From: CALHAX01 sp039816705
GTDB lineage: Bacteria > Pseudomonadota > Alphaproteobacteria > Rhizobiales > CALHAX01
Length of the DNA: 5,997 nucleotides
Reading direction: 5' to 3'
NCBI GenBank assembly: GCA_039816705.1
Contig: JBCBXF010000197.1
Coordinates: 1-5,997 of the forward strand
The translations under genes were made by a program, and so were the position numbers. How positions within the stretch are numbered: the stretch's first letter is position 1; each line of letters begins with the position of its first letter. This document shows, one piece after another, positions 1 through 5,599 of the stretch. The notes beneath the pieces were generated by a model. The model searched no databases. It was given only the letters and a program-made list of their open reading frames with translations, and had not been told where the DNA came from.

Positions 1-15
1 GACAGGTGTCACCCG

Positions 16-1572
16 ATGCCGCACTGCAGCGAACCCACGATCCATCCACGCCCTATGACCAACGCCACCACCATCGCGCCGGACGCGCCGCTCAATCCGT
101 TCCCAGACGCCAACGTCGACGATTGGCGCGCGCTCGTGGACAAGGCTCTGAAAGATGTCCCATTCGAGAGCCTGACGACAACCACACTCGACGGGATTGA
201 GATTGCGCCGCTCTACACCCGCGCCGACACCGTCGACCTCCCGATTGTAAACGCCTGGAGCGGCGCGACCCGTGCGCTTGATATCGCCCGCGAAGGAGCA
301 ACGCCGTGGGATATCCGCACGCTCCATGCCGAAACCGATCCCGCACAGGTCAATGCCGCGGTGCTTGAAGACCTGGTAGGCGGGGCGTCCTCGGTGTGCC
401 TGCAAATGGCGGCATCCGGGCAGCATGGGCTACCGGCCCGCCTTGACGCCATCGATGCCGCACTTGCCGGCGCGCACACGGACATGATCCATACAAGCCT
501 CCTCGCCGGCGATCAGTACATCGGCGGCGCGCTCGCCCTGCAGGCGCTCTGGGATGCCCGTGACGCCAAAGCCGGCCAGCGGCGCGGCGCGGTGAACGCT
601 GATCCTCTCGGCCACCTCGCGCGCACCGGCCAGCTCGAGGAAAAACTCTACGACACCCTGCGGACGCTGGCGCACTTTATCGCAACGAACCACGCCGAGT
701 GGCCGGACGTGACGCTGATGCTCGCCGACGCGCGGCCCTATCATGAAGCGGGCGCCAGCGAGGCGCAGGAACTCGCGGCCATGCTCGCGACGTTCGTCTC
801 ATACCTCCGCCTCGGCGATGAAGATGGCATCGCCCCCTACAAGGTCCTGCCGAAAATCGCGGTCGCTCTCGCTGCCGACGCCGATATCTTTCTCAATCTT
901 GCAAAAATCCGTGCGGCACGCTTGCTGATCGGCCGCGTGGCCGAGGCCTGCGGTGCAGAGATGTTCGCCGACACCGTCCCGATCTGGATCACCACGTCGG
1001 AACGCATGATGTCCACGATGGATCGCCACAACAACATGCTGCGCACAACATCCGCCGCGGCAAGCGCCGTCATGGCGGGTGCTGATGCGATCACCGTGCT
1101 GCCGTTCGACTGGGCTGAAGGCACGAACGACGCGATGGCCCGACGCATGGCGCGCAACACGCAGATCATGCTGGCCGAAGAGAGCCATTTCGGGCGAGTG
1201 GCCGATCCCGCATCCGGCGCCTGGTATGTCGAGCATCTGACCGACGCCCTGGCTCGGAACGCCTGGGAAAAATTCCAGGCACTTGAGACCGGCCATGGCA
1301 TCGAAGAGGCGCTGCGCACGGGCAGTCTGCAGGACGAGATCGCAGCAACAGCGGACCAACGCCGCAAGGCAATCGCCGATGGGGATGCGCCGCTCGTCGG
1401 CGTTTCACAGTTCCCACCAGCCGACGCGTCACCAGCGGCCGCCGCCCGCTATAAAGCTGCAGTCACCGATGGAACACCCGGAGAAAAAATCCGGCCGCTC
1501 GAGCGACTGCGCCTTGCAGAGCCGTACGAGACAGCCGCACGCACCGCGCATGAAACGGGAGCAACCTCATGA
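16..1572 (+). CDS. mutA: Methylmalonyl-CoA mutase small (beta) subunit, non-catalytic, lacking the C-terminal cobalamin-like domain
   Basis: Small subunit of the cytoplasmic adenosylcobalamin-dependent mutase that interconverts (R)-methylmalonyl-CoA and succinyl-CoA; it pairs with MutB and is thought to be structural. The 518-aa product starts with the family pattern FPDAN..DWRALVDKALK (about residues 29-45) and carries the mutase barrel, including WITTSERMMSTMDRHNNMLR (324-343), TVLPFDW (360-366) and RNTQIMLAEESHFGRVADP (380-398). It ends near residue 518, soon after the barrel; the Propionibacterium subunit is about 638 aa and has a further degenerate cobalamin-like domain, absent here with no frameshift visible. 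Aligned to MutB in this window, catalytic positions are replaced: Tyr80 by Leu103, Arg198 by Thr204, His235 by Pro241. I chose ATG 16 because AGGTG at 4-8 lies 7 nt upstream; ATG 55 (505 aa) is a serious alternative, closer to usual family N-termini but without a Shine-Dalgarno. The stop overlaps mutB. Function is secure, the start is not. Confidence 0.93.
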   Translation: MPHCSEPTIHPRPMTNATTIAPDAPLNPFPDANVDDWRALVDKALKDVPFESLTTTTLDGIEIAPLYTRADTVDLPIVNAWSGATRALDIAREGATPWDIRTLHAETDPAQVNAAVLEDLVGGASSVCLQMAASGQHGLPARLDAIDAALAGAHTDMIHTSLLAGDQYIGGALALQALWDARDAKAGQRRGAVNADPLGHLARTGQLEEKLYDTLRTLAHFIATNHAEWPDVTLMLADARPYHEAGASEAQELAAMLATFVSYLRLGDEDGIAPYKVLPKIAVALAADADIFLNLAKIRAARLLIGRVAEACGAEMFADTVPIWITTSERMMSTMDRHNNMLRTTSAAASAVMAGADAITVLPFDWAEGTNDAMARRMARNTQIMLAEESHFGRVADPASGAWYVEHLTDALARNAWEKFQALETGHGIEEALRTGSLQDEIAATADQRRKAIADGDAPLVGVSQFPPADASPAAAARYKAAVTDGTPGEKIRPLERLRLAEPYETAARTAHETGATS

Positions 1573-3734
1573 GCCGCATTCCCGATTTTTCATCTCTGCC
1601 GTTCGACAGTGACGCGAAGCCAGCCCCCGAGGACGTCACCGGCGTCACAGGCTTCGAGACGCCTGAAAAACTTACGCTCGCGCCGCGTTACACGTCCATC
1701 GACACGAAAACGCTTGACCACACAGACACATGGCCGGGCCTGAAGCCGTATGTCCGCGGGCCCTACCCGACGATGTATACGCAGCGCCCCTGGACGGTCC
1801 GCCAGTACGCCGGCTTCTCGACCGCCGAGCAGTCCAACGCCTTTTATCGCCGCAACCTTGCCGCTGGCCAACAGGGCGTCTCCGTCGCGTTCGATCTCGC
1901 GACCCACCGCGGCTATGACAGCGATCATCCGCGCGTGAAGGGCGACGTCGGCATGGCAGGCGTTGCGATTGACAGCATCTATGACATGCGCACGCTGTTC
2001 GATCAGATCCCGCTTGATAAAATCTCCGTCTCCATGACGATGAACGGCGCCGTCCTTCCGGTGCTCGCGCTTTACATTGTCGCGGCGGAAGAACAGGGCG
2101 TCGCGCCCGAAGCACTGTCCGGGACGATCCAGAACGACATTTTGAAGGAGTTCATGGTCCGCAACACCTTCATTTATCCTCCCAGCCCATCGCTGCGCAT
2201 CATCTCAGACATCTTCGCTTACACGGCGCAGAACATGCCGAAGTTCAATTCTATCTCGATTTCCGGCTATCACATGCAGGAGGCCGGCGCGTCGGCAGAT
2301 CTCGAGCTGGCCTACACGCTCGCCGACGGCATCGAGTACATTCGCACCGGGCTTGATGCCGGTCTCGACATCGACGCCTTTGCCCCGCGCCTCTCGTTCT
2401 TCTGGGCGATCGGCATGAACTTCTTCATGGAGATTGCGAAGATGCGGGCGGCGCGCCTGCTGTGGGCCAATCTCGTGCGCCAGTTCGAGCCGAAAAACGC
2501 CCGGTCTCTCAGCCTGCGCACGCATTGCCAGACGTCCGGCTGGTCGCTCACTGCCCAGGATGTGTTCAACAACGTCACCCGCACCTGCATAGAGGCGATG
2601 GCGGCGACGCAGGGCCACACCCAGTCGCTACACACGAACGCACTCGATGAAGCCATCGCCCTGCCGACGGATTTTTCCGCCCGCATCGCCCGCAACACGC
2701 AACTTTTCCTCCAGCTCGAAAGTGGCACCTGCCGCACCATCGATCCCTGGGGCGGCAGCCACTTTGTAGAGCGCCTGACACACGATCTGGCCCGTCGCGC
2801 GATGGAGCACATCGACGAGGTCGAAAAACTCGGCGGGATGACGAAGGCCATTGAGGCCGGTGTACCAAAGCTGCGGATTGAGGAAGCTGCCGCCCGCACA
2901 CAAGCGCGTATCGACAGCGGAACCCAGACAATTGTCGGCGTGAACAAATTCCGCGTGAGCGAGGAAGCCGACATCGAGTTTCTCAAAGTCGACAACGTCT
3001 CAGTCCGACGCCAACAACTCGAGAAACTTGAGCGTTTGCGGGCTGAACGCGACGAAACGGCATGTCGGGCAGCGCTTGCCGCGCTCACGGCCTGCGCAAG
3101 TAGCGGCGAGGGAAATCTGCTCGCGCTCGCCGTCGATGCTGCGCGAACCAAAGCCACCGTCGGCGAAATTTCCTCCGCGATGGAGGAGGTGTTTGACCGC
3201 CACCGGGCCGAAACCCGCGCCATCTCCGGCGTCTACAAATCGGAGGCCGGCGCGATGTCGTCTGCAATTGCCGACACACAAGCCGACATCGAGGCGTTCG
3301 CCGCCAACGATGGGCGCCGCCCTCGCATCCTGATCGCAAAGATGGGCCAGGACGGACATGACCGGGGACAAAAAGTCATCGCGTCCGCGTTTGCGGATCT
3401 CGGCTTCGATGTGGATATCGGCCCGCTGTTCCAGACGCCGGAGGAAGCCGCACTTCAAGCTGTCGAGAACGATGTTCACATCATCGGCGCCTCATCACTT
3501 GCCGCCGGTCACCTCACTCTCGTGCCAGAACTGAAGGCCGAACTCGCCCGTCATGGCCGCGAGGACATCATGATCGTCGTTGGCGGTGTCATACCGCCTG
3601 CAGATCATGCGGAGTTGCGCGAGGCGGGCGCTGCCGCCGTATTCGGCCCCGGCACTAACATTCCGGATGCCGCCCGCGCCCTGATTGCCGAGCTGAATGC
3701 CATGCTTGGCTACACGCGCGACGCTGCGGAATAG
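1569..3734 (+). CDS. mutB: Methylmalonyl-CoA mutase large (alpha) catalytic subunit, adenosylcobalamin-dependent
   Basis: Catalytic subunit (also named scpA) of methylmalonyl-CoA mutase, which carries out the radical rearrangement between (R)-methylmalonyl-CoA and succinyl-CoA in propionyl-CoA metabolism. The 721-aa length is normal. The N-terminal barrel (about 40-560) keeps residues matching the known active site of the Propionibacterium enzyme: Tyr80 in RPWTVRQYAGF, Gln188 in GTIQND, Arg198 in EFMVRN, and Tyr234-His235 in SGYHMQEAG. The C-terminal cobalamin domain (about 585-715) has the full base-off/His-on signature: Lys591, DGHDRG at 595-600 with His597 as lower cobalt ligand, ASSLAAGH at 641-648 and VVGGVIPP at 670-677. 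ATG 1569 overlaps the mutA stop as ATGA, and GGGAG at 1557-1561 lies 7 nt upstream, so coupled translation is expected. Near-identity of long stretches to characterised mutases makes isobutyryl-CoA or ethylmalonyl-CoA mutase unlikely. No epimerase or meaB chaperone gene is in the window. Confidence 0.98.
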   Translation: MSRIPDFSSLPFDSDAKPAPEDVTGVTGFETPEKLTLAPRYTSIDTKTLDHTDTWPGLKPYVRGPYPTMYTQRPWTVRQYAGFSTAEQSNAFYRRNLAAGQQGVSVAFDLATHRGYDSDHPRVKGDVGMAGVAIDSIYDMRTLFDQIPLDKISVSMTMNGAVLPVLALYIVAAEEQGVAPEALSGTIQNDILKEFMVRNTFIYPPSPSLRIISDIFAYTAQNMPKFNSISISGYHMQEAGASADLELAYTLADGIEYIRTGLDAGLDIDAFAPRLSFFWAIGMNFFMEIAKMRAARLLWANLVRQFEPKNARSLSLRTHCQTSGWSLTAQDVFNNVTRTCIEAMAATQGHTQSLHTNALDEAIALPTDFSARIARNTQLFLQLESGTCRTIDPWGGSHFVERLTHDLARRAMEHIDEVEKLGGMTKAIEAGVPKLRIEEAAARTQARIDSGTQTIVGVNKFRVSEEADIEFLKVDNVSVRRQQLEKLERLRAERDETACRAALAALTACASSGEGNLLALAVDAARTKATVGEISSAMEEVFDRHRAETRAISGVYKSEAGAMSSAIADTQADIEAFAANDGRRPRILIAKMGQDGHDRGQKVIASAFADLGFDVDIGPLFQTPEEAALQAVENDVHIIGASSLAAGHLTLVPELKAELARHGREDIMIVVGGVIPPADHAELREAGAAAVFGPGTNIPDAARALIAELNAMLGYTRDAAE

Positions 3735-3821
3735 CCAGAACCGCTGCGCCAATTTTACCGCACAACGTCAAGGCCGGACTTTATCGTTTATTTTCAACGC
3801 TTTAGCTCTCAACACGCATTC

Positions 3822-3850
3822 TTGACACCCGGCATCCTCACTCCTAGAAC
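3822..3850 (+). promoter_or_regulatory. Predicted sigma-70 promoter of the atpI-atpB-atpE operon
   Basis: A perfect -35 hexamer TTGACA (3822-3827), an optimal 17-bp spacer and a -10 hexamer TAGAAC (3845-3850, four of six consensus matches) sit upstream of atpI. Transcription would be expected to start near 3857, giving a leader of about 54 nt. The position in the only gap before the operon supports the call; activity is inferred. Confidence 0.72.
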
Positions 3851-3861
3851 ACGCGTGGCTG

Positions 3862-3882
3862 CGGGCAGGCGTCGTCTGCCCG
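3862..3882 (+). promoter_or_regulatory. Stem-loop in the atpI 5' leader
   Basis: CGGGCAG (3862-3868) pairs perfectly with CTGCCCG (3876-3882) around the 7-nt loop GCGTCGT, with a possible outer G-U pair (3861/3883). No T run follows, so it is not an intrinsic terminator. From the predicted start near 3857 it would lie about five bases from the mRNA 5' end, a position known to protect transcripts from decay. The structure is seen; the role is inference. Confidence 0.55.
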
Positions 3883-3910
3883 TCACGTTCGCACGAGTCT
3901 GTGTCACACT

Positions 3911-4324
3911 ATGCCAGTTCCTGCTGACGAGAAGGGCGCGCGGACCGGAAGGATCAGTCCGGCGGATCGCGAGGCCTTCCGAAAGCGCTCGTTGGAACTG
4001 GATCGGCGCATCGACGAAGCGCGCGGCGCCCCAGTCGAGGAGCGTGGTGGCCGGGCTGGCGCCGACCGGCGGGCGATGAGCTATGGATTTCGGATGGTCG
4101 CGGATTTTATATCCGCCATCATCGTCGGAGGGGTGATCGGGTATTTCGCCGACTATGTGCTGGGCACGTCGCCCTGGTTCCTGGTCGGTTTTCTGGTTCT
4201 GGGTTTCGTCGCGGGCGTTCGCAACGTGATGGGATCGTACAACCGAATGCAGGCTGACATGCGGGCGGCGACCGGCGGGGACATCGGCCGGGATATGCCG
4301 GACAGTGCATACGATGACGACTAG
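3911..4324 (+). CDS. atpI: F0F1 ATP synthase assembly protein AtpI
   Basis: AtpI is a small inner-membrane protein encoded at the head of ATP synthase operons that aids c-ring and complex assembly. This 137-aa product has a charged, hydrophilic N-terminal region (about 1-56, rich in Arg, Glu and Asp), two membrane segments (about 62-82 and 88-106) joined by a short turn containing GTSPWF, and an acidic tail ending in three Asp residues. FADYVLGTSPWFLVGFLVLGF (79-99) is the typical alphaproteobacterial AtpI pattern. Its place directly before atpB, 11 nt away, supports the call. ATG 3911 gives the usual AtpI layout, but no good Shine-Dalgarno precedes it; the ATG at 4076 (residue 56) also lacks one and would remove the whole cytoplasmic region. 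It probably takes part in an operon read from the promoter at 3822-3850. Identity is reliable, the exact start less so. Confidence 0.9.
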   Translation: MPVPADEKGARTGRISPADREAFRKRSLELDRRIDEARGAPVEERGGRAGADRRAMSYGFRMVADFISAIIVGGVIGYFADYVLGTSPWFLVGFLVLGFVAGVRNVMGSYNRMQADMRAATGGDIGRDMPDSAYDDD

Positions 4325-4335
4325 GGGACGCTGAC

Positions 4336-5106
4336 GTGGCTACGGCAGAACCGGGCGAGATGCCCGATCCAATCGAGCAGTTCGAGATCAAGAAGCATCT
4401 CGATTTCGAGATTTTCGGTCTCGACGCCTCCTTCACCAACTCGTCGTTGGCGATGGTGATTTCGGCGCTGATCGTGGCAGGATTTCTTATCTTCTCAATG
4501 CAGGGGCGCGCGCTCGTTCCAACGCGTCTCCAGTCGCTCGCTGAGATGAGTTACGAGTTCATCGCCAACATGGTGCGCGAAGCAGCAGGCGCAGAGGGAA
4601 TGAAATTTTTCCCACTCGTCTTCACGCTCTTCATGTTCATTCTTGCTGGCAACCTGCTCGGCATGTTCCCGAAGCAGTTCACATTCACCAGCCACCTGAT
4701 CATTACCGTCGCGCTTGCGATGATCGTGTTCCTCACCGTCATCGGTTACGGCTTTAAGAAGAACGGGCCGGGCTTCCTGAAACTGTTCGTGCCCTCCGGC
4801 GTTCCCGTCGTGCTCGTTCCACTCGTCACCGCGATTGAAGTTGTCTCGTTCCTGTCGCGCCCGCTCAGCCACTCGGTGCGCCTTTTCGCCAACATCCTCG
4901 CCGGCCATATCACGCTGAAGGTGTTTGCAGGCTTCATTGTCATGCTGCTTGGCGCCGGGGGCGCCACCGCGCTGCTCGCGCCACTGCCGATGCTGATGAC
5001 TGTCGCGATCACCGCGCTCGAGTTCCTCGTTGCATTCATGCAGGCTTACGTTTTCGCAATGCTGACCTGCATGTATCTCAACGACGCGCTGCATCCGTCC
5101 CACTAA
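4336..5106 (+). CDS. atpB: F0F1 ATP synthase subunit a (proton channel)
   Basis: Subunit a is the multi-pass inner-membrane stator protein that forms the two proton half-channels against the c-ring. The 256-aa length is normal. The sequence contains the alphaproteobacterial opening DPIEQFEIK (11-19), PTRLQSLAEMSYEFI (62-76), GMKFFPLVFTLFMF (88-101), FVPSGVP (151-157), SFLSRPLSHSVRLFANILAG (171-190) and ITALEFLVAFMQAYVF (225-240). Arg182 in SVRLFAN matches the essential E. coli Arg210, and Gln236 in FMQAYVF matches E. coli Gln252, so the proton path looks intact. Hydrophobic segments lie near 37-55, 92-112, 118-140, 154-174, 184-207 and 212-246. I chose GTG 4336 because GGGGA (4324-4328) is 7 nt upstream and overlaps the atpI stop, implying coupling; the in-frame ATG at 4360 (residue 9) is possible but has no better ribosome binding site. 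Confidence 0.97.
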   Translation: MATAEPGEMPDPIEQFEIKKHLDFEIFGLDASFTNSSLAMVISALIVAGFLIFSMQGRALVPTRLQSLAEMSYEFIANMVREAAGAEGMKFFPLVFTLFMFILAGNLLGMFPKQFTFTSHLIITVALAMIVFLTVIGYGFKKNGPGFLKLFVPSGVPVVLVPLVTAIEVVSFLSRPLSHSVRLFANILAGHITLKVFAGFIVMLLGAGGATALLAPLPMLMTVAITALEFLVAFMQAYVFAMLTCMYLNDALHPSH

Positions 5107-5139
5107 GGCAAAGCGCGTTCCACGAAATCTATAGTTACC

Positions 5140-5152
5140 GAACACAGTGTTC
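5140..5152. repeat. Perfect palindrome with overlapping direct repeat in the atpB-atpE gap
   Basis: GAACAC, a single central A, then GTGTTC form a perfect 13-bp inverted repeat. It overlaps a direct repeat: ACACAGT occurs at 5142-5148 and again at 5153-5159, 11 bp apart or about one helical turn. A one-base centre makes a long RNA hairpin unlikely (at most about five pairs with a 3-nt loop), so a protein-binding site is as plausible as RNA structure. No regulator can be named. Confidence 0.4.
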
Positions 5153-5162
5153 ACACAGTTCC

Positions 5163-5180
5163 TGAGCGCCTCGGCGCTCA
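5163..5180 (+). promoter_or_regulatory. Intercistronic stem-loop upstream of atpE
   Basis: TGAGCGC (5163-5169) and GCGCTCA (5174-5180) form a perfect 7-bp, GC-rich stem with loop CTCG. It ends 11 nt before the atpE Shine-Dalgarno and no T run follows, so it is not a terminator. A stem here could act as an mRNA processing or stability boundary and keep the atpE ribosome binding site in single-stranded RNA. The function is inference. Confidence 0.55.
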
Positions 5181-5191
5181 TGCAATCAACC

Positions 5192-5197
5192 AAGGAG
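5192..5197 (+). promoter_or_regulatory. Strong ribosome binding site of atpE
   Basis: AAGGAG lies 7 nt before ATG 5205, with A-rich surroundings on both sides. It is the best Shine-Dalgarno of any gene in the window and fixes the atpE start. This fits the need for many more c subunits than a or b subunits. Confidence 0.85.
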
Positions 5198-5204
5198 AAG
5201 TCTC

Positions 5205-5432
5205 ATGGAAGCAGATGCCGCAAAACTGATCGGTGCCGGCCTCGCAGCGCTCGGCACGGGCATCGCGGCGCTCGGCGTCGGCAACCTGTTCGGCCAGTAC
5301 CTGAACGGCGCCCTGCGCAACCCGTCGGCAGCTGACGGCCAATTCCCGCGCCTGATCTTCGGCTTCGCCGTGACGGAAGCGCTTGGCATTTTCGCACTCG
5401 CGATTGCACTTCTCCTGCTCTTCGTCGCCTAG
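5205..5432 (+). CDS. atpE: F0F1 ATP synthase subunit c (rotor ring proteolipid)
   Basis: Subunit c forms the membrane rotor ring that turns as protons bind and leave. The 75-aa protein is a standard hairpin of two membrane helices (about 7-33 and 48-74). Helix 1 carries the small-residue packing pattern IGAGLAALGTGIAALGVG (9-26). The cytoplasmic loop has Arg38-Asn39-Pro40, the RNP variant of the usual RQP contact with the F1 central stalk. Helix 2 holds the essential proton carrier Glu58 in FAVTEALGIFALAIALLLLF. No helix-1 glutamine and no Glu-Ser pair of the sodium type are present, so proton coupling is expected. The product has no cleavable leader. A strong AAGGAG site precedes it, and unusually long structured gaps on both sides (98 and 167 nt) suggest separate control of translation or stability within the operon. 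Confidence 0.98.
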   Translation: MEADAAKLIGAGLAALGTGIAALGVGNLFGQYLNGALRNPSAADGQFPRLIFGFAVTEALGIFALAIALLLLFVA

Positions 5433-5490
5433 GCACATTGCACGCGACGAGCTGTTGCGCACACGATCAACGCGCGCAGGAGAGGAATTC

Positions 5491-5506
5491 TTCAGGCTGC
5501 CCTGAG
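5491..5506 (+). promoter_or_regulatory. Small stem-loop downstream of atpE
   Basis: TCAGG (5492-5496) pairs with CCTGA (5501-5505) around loop CTGC, with a possible outer U-G pair at 5491/5506. It directly follows a purine-rich AGGAGAGG tract (5478-5485). A five-pair stem is weak on its own, so significance depends on conservation. Confidence 0.3.
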
Positions 5507-5516
5507 TGTGGCCTGG

Positions 5517-5544
5517 AGGCGCCGAACCGCCGACCGCGGCGCCT
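5517..5544 (+). promoter_or_regulatory. GC-rich stem-loop between atpE and the b' gene
   Basis: AGGCGCCG (5517-5524) pairs perfectly with CGGCGCCT (5537-5544) around a 12-nt loop, giving an 8-bp stem with seven G-C pairs. What follows (TGTGAAAGG) is not a T run, so this is not a classical terminator. A stable stem just after the most highly needed gene could block 3' exonucleases or reduce expression of the downstream b' gene. The structure is seen; the role is inferred. Confidence 0.5.
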
Positions 5545-5599
5545 TGTGAAAGGCGTCAGCGGATCGACGGCTCATCCGCAGAATTACCTGAGGCGCACG

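Larger units (their letters stand above)
3735..3910. other. Intergenic region between mutB and atpI
   Basis: This 176-nt non-coding gap separates the mutase pair from the atp cluster. No convincing intrinsic terminator follows the mutB TAG; I found no GC-rich stem followed by a T run. An AT-rich patch (about 3779-3804) precedes the promoter annotated at 3822-3850, and a stem-loop lies at 3862-3882. The promoter indicates that the atp genes form their own transcription unit, although some read-through from mutB cannot be excluded. Confidence 0.75.
5433..5599. other. Structured intergenic leader between atpE and the b' gene
   Basis: This 167-nt gap contains a purine-rich Shine-Dalgarno-like AGGAGAGG (5478-5485) with no nearby ATG, two stem-loops (5491-5506 and 5517-5544), and the actual ribosome binding site TGAGG (5589-5593) of the next gene. 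The frame of the b' gene stays open back through much of the gap, but the translation there (for example NSSGCPECGLEAPNRR) does not look like the start of a b' subunit, so I treat it as non-coding. Confidence 0.6.

Noticed and set aside
799..1367. Two antisense open frames (176 and 186 codons) opposite mutA
   Set aside because: They overlap each other and a secure conserved gene; composition is typical of shadow frames.
2312..3223. Long antisense open frame (303 codons) opposite mutB
   Set aside because: It lies entirely opposite a highly conserved gene, its translation is Ser/Arg/Ala-rich with no recognisable family, and GC-rich coding DNA commonly leaves such frames open.
3785..3799. CGTT/AACG weak inverted repeat in the AT-rich part of the mutB-atpI gap as a terminator
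   Set aside because: Only four pairs are possible and no T run follows; it is not better than chance.
3862..3882. Stem-loop as an intrinsic terminator of mutAB
   Set aside because: No T run follows, and it lies downstream of the predicted atp promoter and not right after mutB.
3901..3907. GTGTCAC before atpI, also found before mutA (6-12), as a shared operator
   Set aside because: Two copies of a 7-mer within 6 kb, with no further symmetry or spacing shared, can arise by chance.
3822..4079. 85-codon + strand frame overlapping the atp promoter and the start of atpI
   Set aside because: Its start codon is the TTG of the -35 hexamer, and it runs through the leader and AtpI in a different frame; the translation is Arg-rich and unlike any family.
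4495..5193. Antisense open frame (232 codons) opposite atpB
   Set aside because: The product is His/Glu/Arg-rich and is the expected mirror of a hydrophobic membrane protein gene; nothing supports its expression.
5147..5335. 62-codon + strand frame across the atpB-atpE spacer into atpE
   Set aside because: It has no Shine-Dalgarno and overlaps most of the secure atpE gene in another frame.
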